Shown here: one piece after another, positions 52,208-63,859 of the stretch | How positions within the stretch are numbered: position 1 is the first letter of the stretch | Layout of the letters: each line of letters starts with the position of its first letter | Assembly (NCBI RefSeq): GCF_902459465.1 | Contig: NC_047063.1 | Location: forward strand, 23,233,055-23,297,054 | Direction: 5' to 3' | From: Asterias rubens | Lineage: Eukaryota > Echinodermata > Asteroidea > Forcipulatida > Asteriidae | Length of the DNA stretch: 64,000 bases | Translations under genes and position numbers: made by a program | Notes under the pieces: generated by a model | What the model was told of the DNA's origin: nothing | The model's input: only the letters and a program-made list of their open reading frames with translations | Database searches by the model: none

Positions 52208-52749
52208 GTAGGCCTATATAGGGCTAGGCCTGATGAAAACACCCTTGGAGAAGTGGGACACCCACACAGTTAGGTCAAGATCAACCACCGTATCCCGGAG
52301 CCTTGGTACGCCACACTAAAAACTGCATGCATGCATCATGCACTCAGATGTAAAAAAGGGGGTAGTTGAAGGAACAGCTCAGCCCAACCAGAGTGCCTGA
52401 ATAGGCTACCTTTAGATTTTAAAATAATTTTGTAGATTACCACTAGACTTTACTCTGATATCATTTAATGTCTATTTAAAGAAGACTTACCAAACGTGGC
52501 AGTATGTGGCATAATATTTAGTAGACAGGATTTCAGAATCTTACGCAGACAATCAGATTGTTTACTTTTGTAAAAAAAAAATAATAATAATTGCAGCGTG
52601 GTCACAGTGCAGAGACAATCGTTAGTAGTAGAGACATTAAAATCGCTCTATTAGTTCGGTAAACCATGATTGAACTTGATTAGCCAACCAGTGCCTTTGA
52701 TCTGCAACATACAACCATTTCGGAGATTTATTTTGTTCTTTTCTTTTAA

Positions 52750-53127
52750 AGACAGTGGACACTATTGGTAATTGTCAAAGACCAGCCTTCTCACTTGCTG
52801 TGTCTCAACATATGCATAAAATAACAAACCTGTGAAAATTTGAGCTAAATTGGTCGGCGAAGTTGCGAGATAATAATGAAAGAAAAAACACCCTTGTCAC
52901 ACGAAGTTGTGTGATTTCAGGTGCTTGATTTCGTGACCTCAAATTCTAAATCTGATGTCTCGAAATCAAATTCCTGGAAAATTACTTCTTTCTCGAAAAC
53001 TATGTCGTTTCAAAGGGGGCCGTTACTCACAATGTTTTATACTATCAACCTCTCCCCATAACTCGTTACCAAGTTAGGTTTTATGCTAATAATTATTTTG
53101 AGTAATTACCACAAGTGTCCATTGGCT
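52750..53127. mobile_element. family A MITE
   Basis: TTAA/AGACAGTGGACACTATTGG to AAGTGTCCATTGGCT. Complete length with the GTGACCTCAAATTC hairpin. Confidence 0.9.
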
Positions 53128-53139
53128 TTTAGAGTGTGT

Positions 53140-53740
53140 AATATCATTTGGATTGGTTGCATTGGGGCTGAAGGTATACTCCGCTTGACAGCACAGAGTC
53201 GTTCTAGAAACAGATCTACTCGACTTCTGAATTTATGTCTTTTGTAATGTTTACCGCCTGGTAGCGTTTAAGAAAGGAAAAGAGAGAAGGTATGATTTAG
53301 CATAAGTCATAACTCATGACTTAAAATTAAAATATGAGCCAGGTCATTGCACACGTGTGATTAAGCATCAGTCATAACTCATGACTTATATCTATGAGTT
53401 ATAGGTCTATTATATCGCACAGTGAGTTAGCATACCTATAATAATGACCTTTATCTAATAAGAAACTTTAGAAACTTGGAAATAGAAACTTTGATTGGCT
53501 GTAATTTCGCCGCTTCTTTCTGGATCCTTCTCTTAATCCCTTTCTCCTTTCTGTGGCTATACATGGATATGTATTTGTTTGTTTCATGCCTCTGAAGAAG
53601 GTCCGGTTTGAAACGAAAGCTATGGCCATCTACCCTACTCATTACTTATATCTAATAATGTATAATAACAATGAGCATACGTCATGACAGATATAAATCC
53701 TAACTATGACTTATTATATCTCATAATGATATTTGTGATG
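53140..53740. other. AT-rich stretch with short dispersed repeats
   Basis: ATAAGTCATAACTCATGACTTA recurs at 53301 and 53369 in related form. No gene was recognised. Confidence 0.4.
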
Positions 53741-53809
53741 TTCGCTACCAAGTACCAAGGTTTGATGCTAATAATTATTTTGAGTCATTATTACCAGTGT
53801 CCACTGCCT
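53740..53809. mobile_element. family A MITE, terminal fragment
   Basis: GCTACCAAGTACCAAGG to CAGTGTCCACTGCCT. Confidence 0.75.
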
Positions 53810-54247
53810 TTAGAACATCCATGATCAGCTGGGCGTTTGTCTTGATCGGCAACCTTTGCCCTCTTTGTATCCGAGTTGTCAGGTCATCAGCCCTAGATTT
53901 TGCTCTTTGGCTACTGTTGATATTCATATGTGAAGTGGAATCGGTTGAGCTTGTTAATTTTATGAAGGTAAGATAAACACCATAGTTGCGTGATTTGGAA
54001 GGTATATTGTTCGGGGTCGTCTATCTTGCATGTGTCAGCGGACACTGACAAATTTGTGGGTTTTTTTGTGTACAAGTGCTGCTCACAAAGCCTTAGATAA
54101 TTTGCATCACTCACTGAATAATCATTTCCCACTAGTCTCTGTTTAAATGATATTGTTAATCTACGTAGGGTTGAATTTCTGGGTCATAAATCAGGTTAAT
54201 AAATCAGTTATCATCTTTTGGGGAAAACTGCAAATTCCTCCAGACCT

Positions 54248-55066
54248 GGGGCCAATTTCATAGAGCTGCTTAAAGTCACCTGGAAATAGAATTGTTTTTC
54301 TTTCAAACATAAGAGTATATGCTTACGAACAATAAAACAATTTTGTTAGTAATTGTTTGTCACGATTTATATGTTTAAAAAATATATAAAGTTGTTTGGG
54401 GGCTGACTCCGCCTACACCTTTTGTGACGTCAATCGAGGCAGACTTTGCCTGCAATGCGTATAGTAAACACACGTGCAAAGTACATGTCCAAGTCGCGAG
54501 TTGGTACATTTCAAAAAGTGTTTTTCTGCATTCAGCAGCAATACACCTGGTCGGCATTGCCGGAAAAAAACAAAAATTATTTTTTTTGAAACTTACAAAC
54601 TCACGACTTGGTCCGTACATGTACTTTGCAATTGTGTTTACTCTACGCATTACAGGCAAAGTCTGCCTCGATTGACGTCACGAACAGCACCCTCTCGAGT
54701 CGGGGTCTACTCTTAAATTTGTAAATAACATAAGAACTGATTTTCTAAAACCTTAGTTAACTGTTTATTCATATTCCACTCATCAAAACACATATATTAG
54801 TGACAAAAGCTTTATTTTGAAAAAAACCACTTCCAGGTGACTTTAAGCAAAAGATTTGCTTATAAGCACAAAAATAGCAATGCTTATTTTTCACATGTTA
54901 CTGGCCAAATGTCATGCCATATTACATTGCTTGTGACTAGTATTCAGCTGTTGTTTACTTAGCATAAAAATTGAGTGGAGTCTTTGCCGGTAATCTGGTT
55001 TTACGAAGCAAGGATATTTTTGCTTAGGCAAATAATTTTGCTTAAGCAGCTCTATGAAATTGGGCA
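54248..55066. mobile_element. family E MITE interrupted by element F2
   Basis: GGGGCCAATTTCATAGAGC to GCTCTATGAAATTGGGC. Removing 54274-54842 and one TTAA restores GCTGCTTAAGCAAAAG, the usual E sequence. Confidence 0.9.
54274..54842. mobile_element. family F2: foldback TTAA element with a THAP start fragment
   Basis: AGTCACCTGGAAATAG and complement, TTAA on both sides. Each arm holds the same subterminal and 5'-leader-like sequence as element F at 10690. The loop reads ATGCCGACCAGGTGTATTGC on the minus strand (MPTRCIAAECR), the first residues of the THAP exon, then runs into the opposite arm. Nonautonomous and noncoding. Confidence 0.85.
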
Positions 55067-55261
55067 CTGTATACGGACTAATTAAATAGTTGCACAACAA
55101 AAAGACTCGTTCGTATAGACACATTGAAGAAGGCTCTATCGGCGCTTTATAAACTAATGCACAACACATGATATGAAACAGTCAGAGCAAAAGTAATAAA
55201 TTAAAGAAAATCGGTAACGCAAAAGGAAACGTTTATTTAAACAATTTTACAAAAAATAATA

Positions 55262-55420
55262 CGCTGCTTAAGCAAGCAATTTTGGGTACACACAATTTTG
55301 CTTAGTGAACATAAGCAGAATACCAGTCAGAATTGGTGCAAGTGTGACATTGCGTTTTGGCTGGTAATAATAATCTGGATAACATGATTTTGTTGAGATT
55401 AGCGTCTTTTCTTGCTGTAA
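55262..55420. mobile_element. family E fragment
   Basis: GCTGCTTAAGCAAGCAATTTTG, then AATACCAGTCAGAATTGG and TTTTGGCTGGTAATAA, as in the interior of the 36530 copy. Confidence 0.6.
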
Positions 55421-55609
55421 GGCACAAGCAGACAGCTCTTAAGCCTTAAGTCATAACTTGAACAACAAGTTACATGGTATTTTGGCTGCATGGTAGCAGT
55501 CTAGAAAGCATTTAGTAGAACACATTTTTTGCAGCCTTCGCTTTCGCGGGCCGGCAACAACTTACATGGTGTAGTTTTACGTAAAATATACCTTCTGCTC
55601 ATGGGCGTC

Positions 55610-55860
55610 AATCGGGGGGGGGGGGGCACAGGGGGACATGTCCCGCCATCTTTTGGAGGATAGGGGGACAAAATATCAAATGTCCCCCCCCCTCCCCCAT
55701 CTTTTTGACCACCTTCATCATGAAGCCCAAGTATTGCACTGTGTAAGACCAAACCATGTGTCTCGCCATGGGCATTAATCCTGGGGGCAAAGGGTGACAC
55801 CACTTTTTGAAGGGTGGGGGACACTATATCAAATGCCCCCCCCGCCCCCTGGACAAAACA
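55610..55860. repeat. G/C-run repeat with two related halves
   Basis: TGGGCGTCAATCGGGGG... and TGGGCATTAATCCTGGGGG..., each followed by GGGGACA, TATCAAATG and a C-run of 8-9 bases. An imperfect direct duplication. Confidence 0.6.
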
Positions 55861-55869
55861 AAACAGCCA

Positions 55870-56092
55870 GGAACACCTGGGCGAACCTCTTCTCTTGTCG
55901 ATAAGTGCACCGGGTTCTTTTAAATGCGTTACGCAACATAATGGGACCCACAGCTTTACGTTCCATCCGAAGGACGAAGCAATGACACAAGAAAATTAGT
56001 GTCGCAACTGGAACTCGAACCCACACTCTGCCTAATGACACATCATAGTTTGAATTCGGTGCTTTTAACCACTCGGCCACGACACTTCCACC
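55870..56092 (-). mobile_element. tRNA-derived SINE, same family as 44199
   Basis: Minus strand: GTGTCGTGGCCGAGTGGTTA (A box) and GTGTGGGTTCGAGTTCCAG (B box), then TTCGGATGGAACGTAAAGC and AAAGAACCCGGTGCACTTA as in other members. Confidence 0.8.
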
Positions 56093-56150
56093 TGACAAGC
56101 CGGGTTCCTCAGTAATTTCCTTAGGTGTTTTGACATTGTTTTTGTTTTAA

Positions 56151-56314
56151 AGCCATTATACACTTTCGGAACAGAAAAGAAGGGAACGTTATTTTCTCCC
56201 GACTCCGATGACCGATTGAGCCTCAATTTTCACAGGTTTGTTATTTTATATATAAGTTGTGATACACGAAGTGTGGGCCTTTGGACAATATTATTCCGAA
56301 AGTGTCCAATAGCT
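56151..56314. mobile_element. family B MITE, internally deleted (copy 2)
   Basis: TTAA/AGCCATTATACACTTTCGG to AAAGTGTCCAATAGCT/TTAA. Lacks the central hairpin half. Confidence 0.85.
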
Positions 56315-56575
56315 TTAACCATTGTATTGTCGTGTAGATCCTTTGATTTGCAATTGTTATATTTTAATGTTTGCCGGCGAATGAAATGAAATGATCACTG
56401 GCCAGGGACTTAAAAATGTTTGTTTTTTATTGCACGTGCTACTCTTAATATACTCGAGGAGCGACTTGACTCGAGCACGTGGGCCACTTGACCCTGCCCG
56501 GTCATCAGATGTGGAGCAGCTCTTGTCTATAAAGTGTTGTAAAATCCCCTTTTGAACGTTGGAGCAACCGTTCAA

Positions 56576-56934
56576 AGGCACCGGACACTGTTGGTAATGT
56601 ACTCAAAATATTTTGTTTTTGCTTATAAAACCTACTTGGTATCGAGCTGCTGATAGTATACAATAAATTGTGGGAAACGGCTCCCACTAAAGTAACAACG
56701 TTTTTGAGAGAAAGAGGTAATTTCTCACTCAATTAATAAAAGCTTCAACCGAAACCTTTCATATTATGCATCTGAAAGCACACAAATTAATGCAACAAAC
56801 GTTTCTTTCTTTCATTGTTCTCGCAACTTCGATGACAAAATGAGCCCAAATGTTCACAGGTTTGTTATTTTATGCGTGGATACACCAAGTGAGAATACTG
56901 GTCTAGAGACAATTAACTATTGTGTCCAATGCCT
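56576..56934. mobile_element. family A MITE, diverged
   Basis: AGGCACCGGACACTGTTGG to TTGTGTCCAATGCCT/TTAA. Confidence 0.85.
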
Positions 56935-57135
56935 TTAAAAAGGTTTACTTTTTTATGTTCGATAAACAAAAAAAAACAGACCTTTGTTACTCAAGCTCTC
57001 GCTTATCAGTAACCAGGTACATGCCGTGTGCAAACACAACAAGGTAGTTTACTGCTTCCAGTATTGAGAAGGAAACACGAAGTAGGGCGACATATTATAA
57101 TCCGGATAGGATAAATTATTTCAGGAGAGGTTTAA

Positions 57136-57513
57136 AGGCAGTGGACACTATTGGTAATTGTCAAATACAAGTCTTCTCACTTGGTGTATCTCAAAGTATG
57201 CATAAAATAACAAACCTGTGAAAATTTGAGCTCAAACAGTCATCCGAGTTGCGAGAAAATAATGAAAGAAAAATCACCCTCGTCACACGAAGTTGTGTGC
57301 TTTCAGATACTTGATTTCAAGACCTCAAATTCTAAACTTGAGGTCTCGAAATCAAATTCGTGGAAAATTGCTTCTTTCTCGAAAACTAAGTTACTTCAGA
57401 GGGAGCCGTTTCTCACAATGTTTTATACTATCAACCTCTCCCCATTACTTGTTACCAAGAAAGGCTTTATGGTAATAATTATTTTGAGTAATTACCACAA
57501 GTGTCCACTGCCT
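57136..57513. mobile_element. family A MITE, complete
   Basis: TTAA/AGGCAGTGGACACTATTGG to CAAGTGTCCACTGCCT/TTAA, with the CAAGACCTCAAATTC / GAGGTCTCG hairpin. Confidence 0.9.
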
Positions 57514-57537
57514 TTAATGACAACCGAGAACATATTC

Positions 57538-57675
57538 ACTGGGTTGATTACACAGGACTAGTCCTAACTTAGGACTAGTCCTAGCAGATATACAAAACGC
57601 GTGGCTAGTCCTAAGTTAGGACGAGTAACTTGTCCTAACTCGAGATAAGGCTAGTCCTTTGTGAAATCCACCCAC
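57538..57675. repeat. family D inverted-repeat element (copy 4)
   Basis: GTTGATTACACAGGACTAG to CTAGTCCTTTGTGAAATCC with CCTAACTTAGGAC units. Closest to the copy at 1198. Confidence 0.75.
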
Positions 57676-57689
57676 TATCAAATCGCAAC

Positions 57690-58490
57690 TTTGGGGCGAA
57701 ATCATGGCGAATTTCAAACATTCATATTCGCCCAAGTGTGAGAGTAGCATAAGGTTAAGATACCATTCACTCGTCGTGACCTGTGGTTTACCGGGGTTTC
57801 ACCGTGGTCTAAGCTATACTAACTTAGGTTGAAATTTGATAGTCTCATAAACTGTCAATAAAATCAAATTTATAAATGTATTCCTTAAATAACTAATACT
57901 TTGAAGTCAAATGAAAATCATTGGTTGTTATCAGTGGAAAAGACACGTGAAACGAGGGTTTTGATGGCAATACAATGATCACAACTACAAGTGCCATTTA
58001 AAAAAATCTTTATTTACTTTGTGAGGTGACTGTAGAGGCGAGAGCTAGATCAATATACCCACAACAAGTGTTGTAAAATACGGCTGTGGAGTACCCAGGC
58101 ACATTTAATGACATTTGGCTTGAAAGTATGTCATAAATCAATAAAACATTGTGTAGCCATACTAACTTTACAACTTTACGATAATATTATCTGCGGTGAA
58201 TAAATCACTTTAACTTTGCAAGAAAGGAAAAAAAAGAACCCCAAACTATTGAAGATTTGTACTTGGACGAACGATCTTTATCATGATTTGTAAGGGTCCA
58301 GTATAAAATATCGAATGACGTACTCATTGTGTAAACCTCTTAATTTTGCTTATTATGCAATAGACATAACAAGTCTCGCAAGTCTTCGAATATTAATTTC
58401 TATACCACTTTGGTCCCACGAAATATTGCTTTAATGCGTGAAGGAAACAAACTCGTGCACTTAATAAAGGGTCCCAATGTGTTACTCGCG
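57690..58490. other. AT-rich stretch, no gene recognised
   Basis: No coding-like composition, splice-bounded frame or inverted repeat was noticed. Confidence 0.4.
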
Positions 58491-58498
58491 AGACTTAA

Positions 58499-58857
58499 AG
58501 CCATTGGACACTTTCGGTAAACAGTATTATCCACCAAAGGCCCACACTTCGTGTATCACAACTTATATAAAATAACAAACCTGTGAAAATTTAGGCTCAA
58601 TCAGTCATCGGAGTCGGGAGAAAATTAACGGGAAAGCCTACCCTTGTTTCCGCACGTTTCGCCGTGTCATGATGTGTTTAAAATCAATCCGTAATTCTCG
58701 ATATCGAGAATTTATAATTGTTTGATTTTTTTTCAAAAAAGTAAAGCATTTCATGTAATAATTATTCAACAGAAGTCTTTCACCATTACCTTCTGTAAAC
58801 CCTATTTGTAAATCTGTGAACCTTTATTTTTTTCTGTTCCGAAAGTGTATAATGGCT
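58499..58857. mobile_element. family B TTAA MITE (copy 3)
   Basis: TTAA/AGCCATTGGACACTTTCGG to CCGAAAGTGTATAATGGCT/TTAA, with a CTCGATATCGAGAA centre hairpin. Confidence 0.9.
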
Positions 58858-58919
58858 TTAAACAGTCTAATGTGGAAACAATAATGGTACACTACAATAA
58901 TCGAACTGCCTCTAGTTTC

Positions 58920-59098
58920 CACAGGTATCTCTGTGGTCTAGTTGGTAATATATCTGCTCTAGATTGGCGATGGTCATGGGTTCGAATCCACCCGAGCTAG
59001 GTCTACGCCTTCGAATCCACCCGAGCTAGGCCTACGCCTTCGAATCCACCCGAGCCAGGCCTACGCCTTCGAATCCACCCGAGCTATATACGCCTGTC
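58920..59098 (+). repeat. tRNA-like sequence followed by a 27-bp tandem repeat
   Basis: GGTATCTCTGTGGTCTAGTTGG (A-box-like) and GGTTCGAATCCACCCGAGC (B-box-like) resemble a SINE head. TTCGAATCCACCCGAGCTAG with GCCTACGCC is then repeated three more times, so the B box itself is amplified. Confidence 0.7.
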
Positions 59099-59099
59099 A

Positions 59100-60090
59100 T
59101 TTTGTTTAAAGCATTTTGCTCACACACATCGGTGTTAGGGTACAAACCAACGTTCTTTATTATAATTTCATCGACATTTATGGAACTTTTTGTGCTTTAC
59201 TTTATTACACGGGTTCTAAAAATGGATTCTGCGCCATTTTGACACCTTTCTGATGGGTCGTTTTGACACAAATTCTGGGTCATCCTACTCAGAAACTAAC
59301 CAGGCACCACGCGGGAACCGGGTCCTGAAATTCTGAAATATTTAGATGACTTTGACCTGGAAATTGCAAGAAGGAGGAAAATGGGCCTGCGATTGAACTT
59401 AGATAAACCCACGATACAAACAGCAATACAGGGACATCGACACTGATTTGACCTTGTCAAAGGCCAAGCACCACAAACAAACAAAAATGTATACAAGACA
59501 AATGACACAATTTTATATAATCAAAATGGCAGATATCATTTGGCAAAATACAGACTTGATCCCCAGTCTGACTCCGAGCATGTTTGCATTGATCAAAGTT
59601 CGAAGGTTTTTGTCAACGTTGAGGTCACTCGAGAACCAGATTATTGACAAATTTTGTTCCTCATCGACATCAATTAAAGCAGGGGAGATAATTCCTGTAT
59701 GAAATTATTATCTAAAATCTGCTCCCGAACACCAATGTAAACAAGTGTGTACATTGTACGGGCCCTTATCCCTAAGCACACAGATAAATCGAACTATAGA
59801 GAAAGACTGAGAGAGACAAAATTGCTCCGGTACCAGTGAAAAAACTATCAACGAGATTAACTAGTTTGTTCTATTCGAATTGAAGAGTTTAGATGAAGTT
59901 ATTATTGTGGCTGTTTCGTCAACATATCGAAGGTTATGAATATTATGTATGTCTCTTGTAAACATGACCACTGAGGCCGTTCATTCACACATTTAAAACT
60001 TGCATGTGTTTGTCCCTATTCGCTGGAGCATAAAAGATGACGTGTGCCTTAATAAAATCCCCAATTAGAAATGTGGGTCACGCTGGCCCG
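59100..60090. other. stretch without recognised gene
   Basis: A short frame at 59448-59702 has no splice or domain support. Nothing structured seen. Confidence 0.4.
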
Positions 60091-60098
60091 TAATGACA

Positions 60099-60424
60099 AA
60101 ACTTGACACCCATTTACTAAAAGTAATTGTGAGCATAACAAACTACTTGGTGACGAGCAATGGATACCTGTTAAAACATTGTGAGAAACTGCCCCCTCTG
60201 GTCATGGAGTAACGTATTTTTTTTTAAAGAAAGAAGTAGTTTCTCACAAAAGTATTTGAATTGAAATCGAGACCTCAGCTGAGGTCTCGAATTCAAGCAT
60301 CTCAAAGCACAAAACTGGTGCGACAAGGGTGCTGTTTCTTCCATTATTCTCTCACAGGTTTGTTGTTTTATGTATAGTTGGGATAAGGCTGGTCTTTGAC
60401 AATAACCAAAGGTGGCCAGTGCCT
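60099..60424. mobile_element. family A MITE, diverged left end
   Basis: CTTGACACCCATTTACTAAA to GGTGGCCAGTGCCT/TTAA, with a perfect GAGACCTCAGCTGAGGTCTC centre. Confidence 0.8.
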
Positions 60425-60906
60425 TTAAACAATTGGATTTGTGATTTTTTTGAGTTTTGCGTAAGTTTGACCCATCGATGATATACATTATTCCGAGTCA
60501 CACCGACATAAATTATTTAAAAAACATGTTATGGAGTCAACATAAGAGCTTGGGTGATGAAGGTTGGTCACAATCCATGTCGAGTTTTGTACTTGTTGGA
60601 CGATCAGAGGTTTTAATTATTCGCGTTATTTTATATAGTTCTGGTATTTAAACCAATGATGCCTCACGAGTGAACTTATTCTCTGTGTTCAAAAGAACAA
60701 CGCAATTATGATAAAATATCTTGCCCAATTATGACACAAGCGCCATGGCCGCGGCCCAAACCCTAGACTTGATTCAAGTATCATTCTCGTGTGAGTGTTC
60801 GTTCGGCCACACCGGCCAGTCTATCCAGGACCGCCGGGATGGGCTAATCGCTTGCACAGATTCTTGTTTGGGAAGTACGTCATGTATGCAGTGCATAGAA
60901 ATAGTG

Positions 60907-61059
60907 GGTGCGTTCGTTTAGCTTCCCTGGGTCAACCCCGGTGTGTGGCGGTTTCTTTTCCAGGACGAACGTGGGTAATTATCTGCACACGTTTATCCTA
61001 GAAAAAAAACATGCCACACACCGGGGTCGACCCAGGGGAGCTAAACGAACGCACCCATT
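60907..61059. mobile_element. family G foldback MITE, complete
   Basis: GGGTGCGTTCGTTTAGCTTC and complement, with inner CAACCCCGGTGTGTGGC and GACGAACGTGGG arms. About 150 bp. Confidence 0.9.
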
Positions 61060-61376
61060 ATGGTGCAGTGTGAGTGTGATGCATGATGGGACTGCGCATT
61101 TTAAAACCAATGTGCGTGCATGATACGTAATCCCAGCGCCTTTGGTTAAAGCAAGGCGCTGGGGACGAGCGAAGTGTGAGTGGTCCCTTAGCATCCACCC
61201 CAACTTACGAAACAACCCGCATACAGTACAGTACGCGCTCGCCATCAAAATGTGGTCCCGAGAATGCATGCGAAACAGGTTTGTTAATGCAGAACATCAC
61301 AAAACAATAGTTTCCTTGGGATGGCACGGGATTTGGGACTTGAGTCAAATCTACCCGAATCCACACTCATCTGACT

Positions 61377-61545
61377 AGGGCCAAATTTCATAATTTTGCA
61401 GAAAATTCTGCTTGGCAAATTTCTTTGCCACGCAAGAAATGACTTTGGCACATGTCGCAACAATGATAAAATTAATGATAAATATGTTTTGGCCGGTAAC
61501 ATAATAAGTAAGAGTATTCTGTTCTTAGCAAGTTTTTTTTGTTGT
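61377..61545. mobile_element. family E fragment, diverged
   Basis: GGGCCAAATTTCATAATTTTGC to TTCTTAGCAAG; no clean right terminus. Confidence 0.5.
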
Positions 61546-61642
61546 GACCTCACAGCAGAAACTATGCCAAAACAGTGTGGCAATGAATGACTTTACGCCA
61601 GATGAAGCTCACCATTAGCGCTTTTGGTAAAGCCAAGCCTAG

Positions 61643-61873
61643 GGGCCAATTTCATAGAGCTGCCAAGCACAACAATTTGCTAAGCATGAAATTTCTTCCT
61701 TGGTAAAAACAAGATTTACCAACCAAATTTCCATTTGCTGCATATTGCCTGTCCATCCAACAGGTATTCAGCTGTTGCGAAAATCACGTTGAAATTTGGT
61801 TGGTGATCCTAACTAATATCAAGACAAAATGCTAAGCAAATGTTTGTGCTTAGCAGCTCTATGAAATTGGGCC
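61643..61873. mobile_element. family E MITE, complete
   Basis: GGGCCAATTTCATAGAGCTGC to GCAGCTCTATGAAATTGGGCC. Closest to the 14332 copy. Confidence 0.85.
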
Positions 61874-62233
61874 CTGGTCAAACATCAAACTCCAAGGCTA
61901 CGTTTCTATGGTACATACATGAGCTTCATGCATACATTCCCAGTAGTCGCCAAAGTTATATAATGTTATCAATGTAGTCAAAGAAGCTTTCAAGTTCTTA
62001 TCAAAGTGGAATGGCTTTTTATTATCTTAAAGTACAGTTATTTCAAACCAACTTTGTATATTACATCAAATCAAACAAAGAACCGGAGATTAGGCATTAT
62101 AAAAGATATATTAGAGGATAGTTGACGATGTAAAAAAAAAAAGACGTATAAACAACCTGGGTTAAATGACTGAACAAAATTATACTATATAACTTTAATT
62201 TTGAAATTACGAGGTCCAATATTGTGCTGTTAA

Positions 62234-62758
62234 AGGCACTCTTGACACTTTTGGTAATTTTCCAACACCAGAATTGCCATTTGTTGTATCCATGTGTATA
62301 CAAAAAAATCTGTGATAACTTGGGCTCAATGGTTTAATAAAGTTGCATGAAATAATAAAAGAAAAAAAACACACCCTTTTGCACAATGTGCGTTTTTTCA
62401 GACGCATGAACAAGACTTCAGCTCAAAGTCGTTTTTAGATTAAAATAATTTAGTGAGAAGTTACCCTCGAAACTAAGGAGTCGTTTAGCACAAAGTTGTA
62501 TACTATCAACAGTACTCTTTTGGTCGTTACCAGTGAGTTTTTATACTAATATATTTTGAGTAATTACCCAAAGTGTCCAGCAACCGATTTCACGAAACGC
62601 TAGGATTAATCCTATCTCAAGTTAGGACAAGTAACCCGTCCTAACTTAGGATGGGTTCTATGCGTCCTAACGTCTATGGATACGGAAGTTATCTCGTCCT
62701 AAGTCCTTAAGATTAATCCTAATTTATGAAGAGTTTGGCCGAAATCGACGGCAGTGCC
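62234..62758. mobile_element. family A-like MITE with a family D insert near its right end
   Basis: TTAA/AGGCACTCTTGACACTTTTGG. Near the right end, GTGTCCAG is followed by the D element (62581-62751) and then CAGTGCCT/TTAT. Confidence 0.8.
62581..62751. repeat. family D element (copy 5), TSD CAG
   Basis: CAACCGATTTCACG to CGAAATCGACGG, with CAG on both sides (62578-62580, 62752-62754). The empty site GTGTCCAGTGCCT is the normal A terminus. Confidence 0.8.
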
Positions 62759-62903
62759 TTTATAAAGTAGTCTTATAACACAACATCCCCAAATCCCTGA
62801 ACATAACAACTAAAATAATTATGTACATTACTGATGATATACCCAGACTAATATGCATCCGACTCAAGGCTCCGATCCAAAATGGTTTGTTACAGATATT
62901 TAA

Positions 62904-63289
62904 AGGCAATGGACACTATTGGTAATTACTTAAAATAATTATTAGCATAAAACCTTATTTTTTAGTAACGAGTAATGGGGAGAGGTTGGTAGCATAAAAC
63001 ATTGTGAAAACCGGCTCCCTCTGAAGTAACATAGTTTTCGAGAAAGAAGCCATTTTTCACGAGTTTGATTTCGAGACCTCAGATTTAGAATTATTTTGAG
63101 GTCTCGAAATCAAGCATCTGAAAGCACACAACCTCGTGTGACAAGGGTGTCTTTTCTTTCATTATTATCTCGCAACTTCGACGACCAATATTGAGCTCAA
63201 ATTTTCACAGGTTTGATACCATGTGCATATGTTGAGATACAGAAAGTGAGAGACTGGTCGATGACAATAACCAATAGTGTCCAGTGTCT
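62904..63289. mobile_element. family A MITE, complete
   Basis: TTAA/AGGCAATGGACACTATTGG to AGTGTCCAGTGTCT/TTAA. Confidence 0.9.
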
Positions 63290-63489
63290 TTAAGACCCAA
63301 CTGCTGTAAATGAAAAATTGACGAAGCTTCTTGATACAAGCTCCAAAATAAGCACATTTTGGATCCAGAACACCTCATTCAACTTTTTCAGGATATTGTT
63401 TACAACTGCCTAAGAAAAAGCTATTAAGCTTTCTTAATGATGAGTTTAAAGGGCTTCACCTTTCCGTAAATGTGCCACGCAAAGCTTAA

Positions 63490-63859
63490 TGGCAGTATTG
63501 GTAATTGATACTATTGGTAATTGTCAAAGACTAGCCTTTACAGTTGGTGTATCTCAACATATGCATAAAATAACAAACCTGTGAAAATTTGAGCTTGCGA
63601 GATAATAATGAAGAAAAAACACCCTTGTCACAGGACGTTGTGTGCGTTTAGATGGTTGATTTCGAGACCTCGAGTTCAAAATCTGAGGTCTCGAAATCAA
63701 ATTCGTGGAGAATTACTTCTTTCTCGAAAACTACGTCACTTCAGAGGGAGCCGTTTCTCACAATGTTTTATACCATCAACCTCTCCCCATTACTCGTCAC
63801 CAAGAAAGGTTTTATGCTAGTAATTATTTTTGAGTAATTACCAATAGTGTTCACTGCCT
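63490..63859. mobile_element. family A MITE, opposite orientation
   Basis: GGCAGTATTGGTAATTGATACTATTGG (terminus partly duplicated) to TAGTGTTCACTGCCT/TTAA. Confidence 0.85.

Noticed and set aside
57226..57561. Recurring frames with ...TSNSKLEVSKSNSWK...
   Set aside because: This peptide is the chance translation of the family A MITE body and appears at every copy (for example 6784, 12030, 16000, 63652).
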